Of a stretch of DNA of 64,000 nucleotides, positions 53,478-62,355 are shown piece by piece. The notes beneath the pieces are model-generated. The model worked only from the letters and a program-made list of their open reading frames with translations, searched no databases and was not told the DNA's origin. Positions within the stretch are counted from its first letter, which is position 1. Each line of letters begins with the position of its first letter. Where the stretch lies: the NCBI RefSeq assembly GCF_000092245.1, contig NC_014166.1:2914001-2978000 (forward strand). Direction: 5' to 3'. The position numbers and the translations under genes are program-made. Origin of the DNA: Arcobacter nitrofigilis DSM 7299 (GTDB lineage Bacteria; Campylobacterota; Campylobacteria; Campylobacterales; Arcobacteraceae).

Positions 53478-54763
53478 TATTTAGTTCCAGGAATTAAATT
53501 TAGAATATCTTTTATTGATAATAATGACTTCTCAACTTCATAACTTCTATCGTTTTCTAAAATAGTTTTTGCAACACTCATCATGCCTGGATATGCTGCT
53601 CTTAACATATGATTTGCATATATAACAATATTAACTCCCGCTTTACTAAGTTCCAATGCTGTAATTTTATTATAACTAGTTGGTACTGCAACTATTGGAA
53701 CAAACTCATTATATTCTCTTATTTTTTCACAAAACTCAATTACCTCATCTGGAGTTTTTTTTCTTGAATGAATCATAATTCCATCCGCACCAGCTTCTAT
53801 ATAAGACTTTGCTCTATGGATTGCATCATTAATACCTTTTTCTAAAATTAAACTCTCAATTCGTGCAATTATCATAAAATCATCAGTAATTTGTGCTCTT
53901 TTACCCATCTGTATTTTTTCACAAAAACTCTCTATAGTCTCCTGTTCTTGAAAAACATCTATACCAAATAATGAATTCTTTTTTAAACCTTTTTTATCTT
54001 CAATTATTACAGCACTAATACCTGTTCTTTCTAAAGTTCTAACTGTAAATACAAAATGTTCTGCCATGCCTCCTGTGTCTGCATCATAAATCATTGGTTT
54101 AGTAGTAACTTCAAAAATTTCATTTATAGTATTAATTCTAGTACTTAAATCGACAGCTTCAATGTCAGGTTTACCTTTAGATGTTGAATCAGTTAAAGAG
54201 CTTGACCACATTCCATCATATTCGATATTATTACTTTTTATATTTTCTATTATAAGTCCACTTAATGCATTATGAGTTTCCATTATTCTAATAAATGGTT
54301 TTACTGATAATAATCTTTTTAATCTTGACCTTCTAATATCAGGAGTAGTCCCTATATCTTTTAGTGTCTTATTTAATGCTGTAGAAGAAATGCCATCAGT
54401 GTAAGATGGTTCAATTAATTTGCCATTCCATTTCTCTAAAGTTTCAATAACTTGCTGTCTTGTCTTATTTTGAATACCTGCTCTCCAATCATCTCCATGT
54501 ACAACAAAATCAGGTCTTATTTTTTCTAAATTTGTTCTATAATCTAAAGTATCTTGCTTAATAACATTTTTAACACCTTTAATGTTTTCAATTACAGCTT
54601 TTCTTTGCTCATATGTCATATAAGGAAGTCTTTTATAACTTGCAATTGCTTTATCCGTTAAAAGTCCTACTGTAACTTCTCCTAATTCTGCTGCAATTTT
54701 CAATATATTCATATGCCCTGGATGAACAAGATCAGCACTCATTCCTACATATACTTTTTTCAT
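53477..54763 (-). CDS. pepM: Cytidylyltransferase-PEP mutase fusion (Fom1-like)
   Basis: A 428-residue fusion. Residues 1-130 form a cytidylyltransferase with H-P-G-H (residues 14-17) and ISSTALNK, like CTP:glycerol-3-phosphate and phosphonate cytidylyltransferases. Residues about 145-428 form PEP mutase, the isocitrate-lyase-like enzyme that rearranges PEP to phosphonopyruvate. Its diagnostic motif [10 protein letters not shown] (EDK-x5-NS) is complete, around residues 254-263. Fom1 of the fosfomycin pathway has the same order and activates 2-hydroxyethylphosphonate with CTP. The start has GGGGGAAA just upstream. The genes after it supply the decarboxylase and reductase. Confidence 0.93.
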   Translation of the reverse strand: MKKVYVGMSADLVHPGHMNILKIAAELGEVTVGLLTDKAIASYKRLPYMTYEQRKAVIENIKGVKNVIKQDTLDYRTNLEKIRPDFVVHGDDWRAGIQNKTRQQVIETLEKWNGKLIEPSYTDGISSTALNKTLKDIGTTPDIRRSRLKRLLSVKPFIRIMETHNALSGLIIENIKSNNIEYDGMWSSSLTDSTSKGKPDIEAVDLSTRINTINEIFEVTTKPMIYDADTGGMAEHFVFTVRTLERTGISAVIIEDKKGLKKNSLFGIDVFQEQETIESFCEKIQMGKRAQITDDFMIIARIESLILEKGINDAIHRAKSYIEAGADGIMIHSRKKTPDEVIEFCEKIREYNEFVPIVAVPTSYNKITALELSKAGVNIVIYANHMLRAAYPGMMSVAKTILENDRSYEVEKSLLSIKDILNLIPGTK

Positions 54764-54789
54764 ATTTCCCCCATATGCTTATATTTCAT

Positions 54790-55899
54790 TTAATTATCAG
54801 AAAATATTTCATCTGCTTTATTTAATAAGTTTCCAGAAAAAAAACTTTTTTTCGAATCTGTATCAATTGAAGCAGCGGATATACAAAACTTATAATAATC
54901 ACATGTTTGACAAGGACCTTTTGTTTCTAAAACATCCTTTCTAAATTTTTCTGCACTTTCTCCTATCCAAATATTTTCGAAACTTGATTCTACTATATTT
55001 CCAATATTTTCCTTATAACATAATTGTACATTTCCATTCCACATTATTTTTGCAAACGTCCAAGGAGAAGTACAATTTATATCCATTCCTGGATATTTTC
55101 CCTTTTGCAAATCTACTCTTATATTTTTATATAGTTTAGATTCTATATTTCCAGATAAAACATAATTACTATTAATATTATCAGGATATTTTTGTTTTAA
55201 TTTTGTTTTTTGCAAATAGGCAGATGTTAAAACTACTCTTAAAGAGTTTGCTATTACATACTCAACTGCTTCATCTATTTTAGACTCTGCATAGTCTTGA
55301 ATTGGATATAAAGAATCATCGATTAAATCTTGTGCAGATAAATTTCTAAGTACCATATATATAAGCCCTAAACCATTTATTCCTATATCTTCTGCAAAAT
55401 CTATTAATTCAATCAATTCATCTATATTACTTTTCATTAAAACTGCATTTATTCCAAAATATACATTTTTCCCTTCTAAAGCTTTTACAATTTTTCTTAT
55501 ATTGTTAGAAACTTTTTTAAACTTTCCACCTACCCTAATCTTTTCATAAGTATCTTCAACAGCTGAATCAACAGAAAAATCAATTGAGTATATATTATTT
55601 GATTCTTCTAATGTTTTAATTAAGTCATCATTAAGCATAGTAGCATTTGTTGTAATTAATATTTTATTTCCATTTTTAGAAAACATTCTAATTAACTGAG
55701 CAAATTGTTTGTGTATACTTGGTTCAAAAACTGCTCCAAACTGAATTACTGTATTATTAGTAGATGCTGCTACACTTTCTAAAGATTTAATATCTATCAT
55801 TTCTACTTGTTCAACCGACATAAAACGAACATGACACATTTTACATTTTAAATTACAATAGTTAGTTGGTTCTATTTCTAATACCAAAGGTGGTTTCAT
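54790..55899 (-). CDS. Radical SAM protein with SPASM domain, copy 2
   Basis: A 369-residue enzyme with the radical SAM motif CNLKCKMC (Cys15, Cys19, Cys22) and a C-terminal SPASM-type cluster site (INCTSPWTFAK, then VQLCYKENIGN and CQTCDYYKFC). It resembles copy 1 at 45688-46992 over its full length but lacks that protein's C-terminal extension. It lies between licD and pepM. Radical SAM/SPASM enzymes in glycan clusters can epimerise, dehydrogenate or deoxygenate sugars, and others modify peptides. No substrate can be assigned. Confidence 0.85.
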   Translation of the reverse strand: MKPPLVLEIEPTNYCNLKCKMCHVRFMSVEQVEMIDIKSLESVAASTNNTVIQFGAVFEPSIHKQFAQLIRMFSKNGNKILITTNATMLNDDLIKTLEESNNIYSIDFSVDSAVEDTYEKIRVGGKFKKVSNNIRKIVKALEGKNVYFGINAVLMKSNIDELIELIDFAEDIGINGLGLIYMVLRNLSAQDLIDDSLYPIQDYAESKIDEAVEYVIANSLRVVLTSAYLQKTKLKQKYPDNINSNYVLSGNIESKLYKNIRVDLQKGKYPGMDINCTSPWTFAKIMWNGNVQLCYKENIGNIVESSFENIWIGESAEKFRKDVLETKGPCQTCDYYKFCISAASIDTDSKKSFFSGNLLNKADEIFSDN

Positions 55900-55965
55900 T
55901 TTATTTTCCTTTTTTATTGCATACTATATAAACTTTCTTAAAACTATTATTAATTATTTTAAATA

Positions 55966-56844
55966 TCATTCAATATTATTATACTGAGAATATGTCCACT
56001 CTTTTTTAGGTATTTTCCAATTATCATATAAAACTTCTAAATATTTAGACTCATATTTAGGTATTTTAATTATTTTTTCTTTATATACATAATCTTTCAT
56101 AGGAAAGCAAATGCTTTTTCGAGCAGAAAGTTTTCTTGAGCCAACCATCCAATATAAAAAATTTTTTGATTCATATTTTAATTCAATATCTAAAGAAAAT
56201 GAACTTATACTTAAGTTATCAACTTCATTAAAAACTTTCACTACCATAGGATATAATTTTTCTTTGTTATCTAATGTCATTAATCTTTCATGTAATTTAA
56301 ATTTCCAATTATTTGTTTTACAAAAACTACTAGTAAATTTATTTAAATTCTTATCTAATAAAAATATCATTTCATCTAAATTATTAGATAAAACGGCAAT
56401 ATCTATATCAATATCCCAAGGTAATATTCTTTTTTCTCTAATTATACCAAGTAATGTACCATGATCAATATGATAATTTAATTTATATTTGTTAAACAAT
56501 TCACAAATAAAAAACATTAACTCTTCTGCCATAAATAAATTATTACTCCTACCTAATTGTACACTCTGTTCATTGCTATTTGAAACTTTTATTTTATCTA
56601 GAGGAATACCAATATTTATTAATTGATTACTAATCTCATCATCAAAAGAGCTACATATTATAATTTCATCAAAAGGCATACTTACTATTTCTTTAGGTGA
56701 TATTATATTAATACCATCAAGTTGTTTTCCATATTTAGATTTATCATTATCACAAAAAGCTAAAATATTATAATAACTATTTCTATAAAAAGGTAAAATT
56801 TTTTTCCCAAATTCACTTGCACCAAATAGAATTATATTTTTCAA
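55966..56844 (-). CDS. LicD-family phosphotransferase with N-terminal Rossmann-like module
   Basis: A 292-residue protein. Residues 1-90 are a Rossmann-like module (ILFGASEFGKKIL, then CDNDKSKYG and SPKEI). Residues about 105-290 are a LicD domain with DHGTLLGIIR at 127-136 and WDIDIDI at 143-149, the diagnostic motifs. LicD proteins transfer phosphocholine from CDP-choline to sugars in pneumococcus and Haemophilus, and related proteins move ribitol phosphate. CMP-HEP has the same cytidine-phosphoanhydride head, so transfer of HEP to a glycan is a plausible function. That is inference. The ATG overlaps the stop codon of the ATP-grasp gene. Confidence 0.8.
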   Translation of the reverse strand: MKNIILFGASEFGKKILPFYRNSYYNILAFCDNDKSKYGKQLDGINIISPKEIVSMPFDEIIICSSFDDEISNQLINIGIPLDKIKVSNSNEQSVQLGRSNNLFMAEELMFFICELFNKYKLNYHIDHGTLLGIIREKRILPWDIDIDIAVLSNNLDEMIFLLDKNLNKFTSSFCKTNNWKFKLHERLMTLDNKEKLYPMVVKVFNEVDNLSISSFSLDIELKYESKNFLYWMVGSRKLSARKSICFPMKDYVYKEKIIKIPKYESKYLEVLYDNWKIPKKEWTYSQYNNIE

Positions 56845-57950
56845 GAATTGTCCTTTGTATTTTGTAAAATAAAATAATACCCTTTTGATTCACCAAGATT
56901 TGTTGCAACAAAATCTTTTTCAACATTTTTAATACTATTTGGTTCAAAGATTAAAAACTCTTTATTTCTTTTCATATTCAAATATTCTTCATAAGCTCTA
57001 TAATCAATTATAAAATTACAATCTACTTCATTAGATTTTTCAATATTAAGCTTTAAATTCATACCTAACACACTTAATAAAAGTAATCTTGAATAACTTA
57101 CTCCAAAAGCAAGATTTATCATTTCACTTCGCATACCACCTGTTCTTGAAGCAAGTTCAACTATATATATTTCATCATTATCTGTAACACGAAGTTCAAT
57201 ATGCCCTGCTCCAAATTTTAAATCAAAAATATCTAAAAGTTTATATGTAACTTGTGAAATCTTTTCTTTTAAACTATCACTACACTTTGCTGGAATATGA
57301 TGACCAAGTTCTAAGATATCTGGTACTTCTCGAATAAACTCTTCATTTATAGTAATTATTTGGTGTTCTTTATTACTACTTATTGTCTCTACACTAAACT
57401 GTCTTCCTAAAATATACTCTTCGATTATAAGTTCACTTCTTTTTGAGTAAAGAAATGCCTTTTTTATTGACTCTTCTAAATCTTCTTTTTTAGAAATATA
57501 ACTTAAACCTCTTCCTCCAGAACTATCAACTGGTTTAACGATACAAGGAAAGTTCTTCCAATCTATTAAATCTTCTTTTTCAAAATATTTATAATTTGCA
57601 GTTTTAATATTGTGTTTTTTAAAAATCTCTTTCATTTTCATTTTATTTGTAGTATTTAATGCACACTCGTAGCTATTTGTATTTAAACCTAACTTTTCTC
57701 CAACATAACATGCTGTTATATTACCAAGTTCTGTTGCAGATGTTAAAATTGCATCTATTTTATACTCTATTGCTTTTTTTAAAACTGCTTCTTTATCACA
57801 AATATCAATATGCAAAAATTCATCACACCATCTTGAACCTACGCAATCTTTATCCATATCTAACACAATCACATAAAAAAAGAGTTTCTTAGCTTCTAAA
57901 ATCAAATCAAGCTGTAAAGCACTTCCACCTAAAATAAAAAGTTTTCTCAT
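56841..57950 (-). CDS. ATP-grasp ligase
   Basis: A 369-residue protein with three ATP-grasp regions: LFILGGSALQLDLI at the N-terminus (pre-ATP-grasp Rossmann fold), PCIVKPVDSSGGRGLSYI (ATP-binding loop) and an acidic metal site (IYIVELASRTGGMRSEM). Such enzymes join a carboxylate to an amine, as in carbamoyl phosphate synthase-like ligases and amino-acid ligases. I use the ATG at 57950, which overlaps the methyltransferase stop codon (TAATG). A longer frame from 57968 adds six residues. In glycan clusters these enzymes often attach amino acids to amino sugars. The substrate here is unknown. Confidence 0.82.
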   Translation of the reverse strand: MRKLFILGGSALQLDLILEAKKLFFYVIVLDMDKDCVGSRWCDEFLHIDICDKEAVLKKAIEYKIDAILTSATELGNITACYVGEKLGLNTNSYECALNTTNKMKMKEIFKKHNIKTANYKYFEKEDLIDWKNFPCIVKPVDSSGGRGLSYISKKEDLEESIKKAFLYSKRSELIIEEYILGRQFSVETISSNKEHQIITINEEFIREVPDILELGHHIPAKCSDSLKEKISQVTYKLLDIFDLKFGAGHIELRVTDNDEIYIVELASRTGGMRSEMINLAFGVSYSRLLLLSVLGMNLKLNIEKSNEVDCNFIIDYRAYEEYLNMKRNKEFLIFEPNSIKNVEKDFVATNLGESKGYYFILQNTKDNS

Positions 57951-58612
57951 TAGTTTATTTTTCCCCAAATAACAATATCACTATTATTTACTTTTATGTC
58001 ATTTTGAATATTCTCATACTCAATTTTCATAGACTGAAAATCTCTTAGATTTAGCTCATCTTTTAAAATAGTTATCATTTCATCTCCATTATAAAACTTA
58101 CAAAATATTCCATCTTCCCCTGTTACACCATTTCGCATAATATAGGCATTATCATCTATGTATTCGCCTTTTTTATTTCTAAAATCATTTGGTGTTCTAA
58201 ATCGTAAGAAAAGAGTGACAGATTTTTTTATTAGGGAATTCTTTTTTATATCTCTTAACATCTGAATAAAATCACCTTTTGGGATATAGTAAATTGAATT
58301 TGCTAAAACCAATACATCTGCATAAAGTTTTTCTTTATTTTTACAAAACTCTCTCATATCTTCATTATAAAATTTATAACTATTTTTTTCTTGAATTTTA
58401 AAATTTTCATTCGCATAATTTATTAAAGTGTCATTTAAATCTACTCCAAGAGCCTTATTATCAAATGAATATGGAAGCATCAAATTACAGCCATTTGAAC
58501 ATCCTATTTCTAAAAAAGTTAAATCTTTTTTAGTATGAAACTGATATTTAAAAAAGAACTTTATAAAATACTCATCAGGATATTTCAATCCTTTTATTTC
58601 TTTAATATCCAT
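57950..58612 (-). CDS. SAM-dependent methyltransferase, class I
   Basis: A 220-residue protein with the class I SAM-binding motif LEIGCSNGCNLMLP followed by GVDLND. The middle segment VLVLANSIYYIP is the usual motif IV position. It could methylate a sugar, an amine or a phosphonate oxygen. Phosphonoglycans with methyl phosphonate esters are known in actinomycetes, which makes the last option worth testing. Overlap with the PLP gene before it (11 bases) and the ATP-grasp gene after it marks one module of three genes inserted between pseG and licD. Confidence 0.75.
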   Translation of the reverse strand: MDIKEIKGLKYPDEYFIKFFFKYQFHTKKDLTFLEIGCSNGCNLMLPYSFDNKALGVDLNDTLINYANENFKIQEKNSYKFYNEDMREFCKNKEKLYADVLVLANSIYYIPKGDFIQMLRDIKKNSLIKKSVTLFLRFRTPNDFRNKKGEYIDDNAYIMRNGVTGEDGIFCKFYNGDEMITILKDELNLRDFQSMKIEYENIQNDIKVNNSDIVIWGKIN

Positions 58613-59579
58613 TTTTCACCTCATCAATATGTTTATTTACTATTTCAGTTACCTTTTTAGCTTTTTCTTCATCAAATCTAAAATCATTAAATAAATTTAC
58701 TATTTTAAAGTGTATAGCTTTAGCATTTGAATTTTCCAAAGAATCATTTTTGAACATATAATCAACCTCTTTATAATGAGAGCTTGCAAAAAGATTATTA
58801 TCAGAAATTTTACTTAACAATTCTTTTTTATCATTAACTAAAATTGAAAATCTCCAATTATTATACTCACTTCCCAATTGAATATTTTTAGGTAAATTTG
58901 ATTCATATATTGTATTTAAAATTTTTTTATGATTTATCATCGGATTAATTTTTTCTGAAATATTTTGTTTATACTCTTCATAATTTTTATATAAAACTCT
59001 TTCATCACCTAACCAAAGATTATCTACATATCTAAGTTTTGTATTAGTATCAATTGAGACTTGAACACTTTTTGTAAAATTTTCTAAGTCTTCTTTTTTA
59101 AAAATAACTTTTAGTTTTTCATATTTATACTTATCTTTTAAAAAGCCAAATCCACCCCAACCCATATCAATATATTTTGAATAACCTGTACTAAAAAGTG
59201 CCATATCAGCACTACTATTTTCAATATCATAATCAAAATCTGGAATTTTCAAACAACAATCATCAATAATAAATATTTCACTATTTATCTCTTTTATTTT
59301 TTTAAATATTTTACTTGCATCAAACTGTGTTCCAAAAGTTTTTACAAATAATACCCCACTAATATTTTCATCCCTACTTAGTTTTTCTATTAAAAGATTT
59401 TCATCCATGCATAAAGTGTCTAAAGAGATATCTATAAATTCAAAACTAACATTAGCCTTTATAAAAGTTGTTGGAACGATAGGACAAACATTAAGAGGTA
59501 ATAAAAACTTCTTTTTGATATCTAAAGAACATAATAAATTATATAAAATAGAAGAAGCTCTTACGTCAAACAGTATCAT
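58602..59579 (-). CDS. PLP-dependent DegT-like aminotransferase
   Basis: A 325-residue fold-type I PLP enzyme. The PLP lysine is probably in STGYSKYIDMGWGGFG, a variant of the DegT S-x-x-K motif, and an acidic pair is in IIDDCCLK. It is about 50 residues shorter than the pse aminotransferase PseC at 62348. A DegT/DnrJ-family sugar aminotransferase is the best guess. It overlaps pseG by 14 bases and the methyltransferase gene by 11 bases. Substrate is unknown. It could place an amino group on a sugar that the ATP-grasp enzyme then acylates. Confidence 0.68.
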   Translation of the reverse strand: MILFDVRASSILYNLLCSLDIKKKFLLPLNVCPIVPTTFIKANVSFEFIDISLDTLCMDENLLIEKLSRDENISGVLFVKTFGTQFDASKIFKKIKEINSEIFIIDDCCLKIPDFDYDIENSSADMALFSTGYSKYIDMGWGGFGFLKDKYKYEKLKVIFKKEDLENFTKSVQVSIDTNTKLRYVDNLWLGDERVLYKNYEEYKQNISEKINPMINHKKILNTIYESNLPKNIQLGSEYNNWRFSILVNDKKELLSKISDNNLFASSHYKEVDYMFKNDSLENSNAKAIHFKIVNLFNDFRFDEEKAKKVTEIVNKHIDEVKNGY

Positions 59580-60588
59580 TTTTTAGTCCTTTCATAACTT
59601 CTTCGAAAATAAATTCAGCACCATTTTTACTTATATATTTTTTTGCACTTTTTTGCATAAAAATTCTTTTTTCTTTACTTTTTAAAGAATCAACTGCATC
59701 AACTAACTTTTTATCTAAATCATTCTCATTCCACCAAGAAATATTTATTAAACTCCCAACACTCTCCCAACCAAGAGTATCATCAACTGCATTATCTATT
59801 AAAATTATTCCAATAGTTGGTGTACCTATCCTTGCTAATTCATAAAGAGTTTGCCCACCACTTGCAATTGATATATCGCTCTCTTGCATTATTCTAATCA
59901 TATCTTTCGTGTTTGCATTAAAAATCAAATTACAATTTCTATCTTGCATAGCTTTGATTTTTTCTATGTTTTTAAATCCTGCACCAATTATAATATTTTT
60001 TTGTAAAGATGGAAAATGTTTTATTAAAGTCTCAAGAATCTTTGGAGTTAAATCTCTTACATCACTACCACCAAAAGTAATCATTATACTTTTTATTTCA
60101 TCACTTATTATATTTCTTTTAGCTTTTGAAAACTCAGGTCTTAATGGTGTAAATTTACTTCCTAATAGATACTTTATTTTTTCTTTTTTAGGTAAGAAAT
60201 AATTCTTTTCATCACTTAAAACTGTCCAATCTATTACAAAACCTTTATTTAAAACATTTCTTCTTTTTTCATCATCAATATAAATTATTGGGATATTTGT
60301 TTGCTCTAATAATAAAAGTTCTTCATTTTTTATCTTCATCGAATCAACTAATACTAAATCACAAAGATTTACACTATTAAGTAACTTTTTAAAGCTCTTT
60401 TGCCAATCAAATAGCTCATAAGAGAAGCCTTGTAAAAGAGATAAGATAGAATTATCTCCATTAATAATAAATTCAATTTCATAATCATTTTCAGAAAACT
60501 TACTAGAAATTGAAATAGTTCTCGTTATATGTCCAAAGCCTACTTCTTCTCCACCTTCTGTTAATACAAGAAGCTTTTTCTTAATCAC
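59566..60588 (-). CDS. pseG: UDP-2,4-diacetamido-2,4,6-trideoxy-beta-L-altropyranose hydrolase
   Basis: A 340-residue UDP-sugar hydrolase of the MurG-like GT-B fold. The N-terminal motif GGEEVGFGHITRT contains the G-x-GHxxR signature. ITFGGSDVRDLTPKIL and SIASGGQTLYELARIGTPTI form the nucleotide site. It removes UDP from UDP-6-deoxy-AltdiNAc so that PseI can condense the free sugar. Overlaps with pseI (4 bases) and the following PLP gene place it in the pse operon. PseG enzymes usually have 270-350 residues, which fits. Confidence 0.92.
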   Translation of the reverse strand: MIKKKLLVLTEGGEEVGFGHITRTISISSKFSENDYEIEFIINGDNSILSLLQGFSYELFDWQKSFKKLLNSVNLCDLVLVDSMKIKNEELLLLEQTNIPIIYIDDEKRRNVLNKGFVIDWTVLSDEKNYFLPKKEKIKYLLGSKFTPLRPEFSKAKRNIISDEIKSIMITFGGSDVRDLTPKILETLIKHFPSLQKNIIIGAGFKNIEKIKAMQDRNCNLIFNANTKDMIRIMQESDISIASGGQTLYELARIGTPTIGIILIDNAVDDTLGWESVGSLINISWWNENDLDKKLVDAVDSLKSKEKRIFMQKSAKKYISKNGAEFIFEEVMKGLKNDTV

Positions 60589-61616
60589 AAGTCTAACCTA
60601 TCACCAAAAGTATAATCTTTTTTTGCTTTTGTACCTAAAATTTTTTCTAAATATTTTGGATGTGTTCCATATCCTGGTCTTACACTTTTTATATTATCTT
60701 CAGTAAAGGGTTCACCTTTTTTTATATCTTTTGATATATATAAACTTCTTGAATATGCTCTACTTTTTATTTTATTTTCAGTTAAAGCATAATCAATCTT
60801 TCCTTTTAATTTTTCACTTTCTCTAATAGCTTTAACCATAAAAGAAAACTCATCTTTCTCCATAGAAAATTCTGCATCAGCTCCGCCAACACTTTTATCT
60901 AAAATAAAATGTTTCTCTATAATTTTTGCTCCATAAGCCACCGCTATTATAGGGGCAGTACTACCTAAAGTATGATCAGAAAAACCAACTTCTACATTAA
61001 ACCTTTCTTTCATATCAGGTATTGTTTTTAAATTTGCTTCTTCAAGTGGAGCAGGATAAGAACTTGTACATTTTAATAAAATAATATCTTCATTACCCTC
61101 ATCCTCACAAATTTTAACAACATCATGAATCTCTTCAAGTGTTGCTATTCCTGTACTTATTATTATTGGTTTTTTCTTTTTTGCAACATATCTTATTAAA
61201 TTATAATCTGTAATTTCAAAAGAGGCTATCTTATAGGCACTAGGATTAAATTGTTCTAAAAAATCAACAGCACTCTTATCAAATGGAGTTGAAAAAATAT
61301 CTAGATCAATACTTCTTGCATAATCAAAAAGTTCTTTATGCCATTCCCAAGGAGTACTTGCCCATTCATAAAGTTCATATAGATTTTTTCCATCCCAAAG
61401 AGTTCCACCTTTGACCATAAAATCATCGTTTTTACAGTTCAAAGTTAATGTATCAGCTGTATAAGTTTGTAATTTTATTGCATTTGCCCCACACTCTTTA
61501 GCTGCTTTTATAGTATCCAAGGCAATTTGTAAAGAACCATTATGATTTGCACTTAATTCTGCTATTACATATACACCATCTTTTTGTAAATCAAAATTAC
61601 CTATTTTCAAAATCAA
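60585..61616 (-). CDS. pseI: Pseudaminic acid synthase
   Basis: A 343-residue NeuB-family enzyme. It condenses 6-deoxy-AltdiNAc with PEP to pseudaminic acid. The N-terminal TIM barrel has VIAELSANHNGS, LQTYTADTLTL, STPFDKSAVDFL and EVGFSDHTLGS. The C-terminal antifreeze-like (SAF) domain follows (RSLYISKDIKKGEP to SVRPGYGTHP). PEP is also the substrate of PEP mutase encoded downstream, so the two pathways use the same metabolite. It follows pseF at a distance of 25 bases. Confidence 0.94.
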   Translation of the reverse strand: MILKIGNFDLQKDGVYVIAELSANHNGSLQIALDTIKAAKECGANAIKLQTYTADTLTLNCKNDDFMVKGGTLWDGKNLYELYEWASTPWEWHKELFDYARSIDLDIFSTPFDKSAVDFLEQFNPSAYKIASFEITDYNLIRYVAKKKKPIIISTGIATLEEIHDVVKICEDEGNEDIILLKCTSSYPAPLEEANLKTIPDMKERFNVEVGFSDHTLGSTAPIIAVAYGAKIIEKHFILDKSVGGADAEFSMEKDEFSFMVKAIRESEKLKGKIDYALTENKIKSRAYSRSLYISKDIKKGEPFTEDNIKSVRPGYGTHPKYLEKILGTKAKKDYTFGDRLDL

Positions 61617-61641
61617 CCTTTTTATATTTAAATAATAAAAC

Positions 61642-62355
61642 CTATAATTGTTTTGCTAAAATCTCATCATAATTTATAACTTGATAAAGTTTTTCAGCCA
61701 TTTCCCAATCTTCCATTGTATCAATATCTTGAACTAAGTATCTAGGGAGAACAATAGGAATAGAATCTTTTCCAAACATAATTTCATTTGAAGTTTTAGA
61801 TAAATTTACCCACCAAAATTGTCCTGCATCTTGATATGCTTCCTCTAAATCTTGACTTCTTTTATAAAAGTTTTCAGGCCAAAACATTTCACATCTATTA
61901 TTTTGTGTAATTTTAAAAGTTCTCTGAATAGGGAAAGGCATAGATGTTGCACTAAAAGACTTCACCGCATCACTATCTTTTAACTTTTCAAAACCTTCGA
62001 CTAGATACTTTGATTGGAGTAAAGGTGCTGTTGCATATAAACCGCATACAAAATCATACTTTTCCCCTTGATTTTGTAAAAAAGATAAAGCATGACTTAC
62101 TACAGCTCCAGCTCCAGTAAAATCATCACTTAATTCTTTTGGTCTTAAAAAAGGAACTTCCGCTCCATATTCTCTTACTATTCTTGCTATTTCCTCATCA
62201 TCTGTTGAAACTACTACTTTTTCAAATAACTTTGACTCTATTGCTGTTTGAATACTATATGAAATAAGAGGTTTACCAAAAAAATCTTTTATGTTTTTTC
62301 TGGGAATTCTTTTGCTTCCACCTCTTGCTGGTATTATACAAATACATTTAGACAC
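61642..62355 (-). CDS. pseF: CMP-pseudaminic acid cytidylyltransferase
   Basis: A 237-residue CMP-sugar synthetase. The N-terminal signature IPARGGSKRIPRKN binds CTP, and VVVSTDDEEIA and RPKELSDDFTGAG are conserved in the NeuA/PseF group. It activates pseudaminic acid as CMP-Pse, the donor used by Maf. Its ATG overlaps the pseC stop codon. The window therefore encodes two cytidylyl-activated products, CMP-Pse and the inferred CMP-HEP. Confidence 0.94.
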   Translation of the reverse strand: MSKCICIIPARGGSKRIPRKNIKDFFGKPLISYSIQTAIESKLFEKVVVSTDDEEIARIVREYGAEVPFLRPKELSDDFTGAGAVVSHALSFLQNQGEKYDFVCGLYATAPLLQSKYLVEGFEKLKDSDAVKSFSATSMPFPIQRTFKITQNNRCEMFWPENFYKRSQDLEEAYQDAGQFWWVNLSKTSNEIMFGKDSIPIVLPRYLVQDIDTMEDWEMAEKLYQVINYDEILAKQL

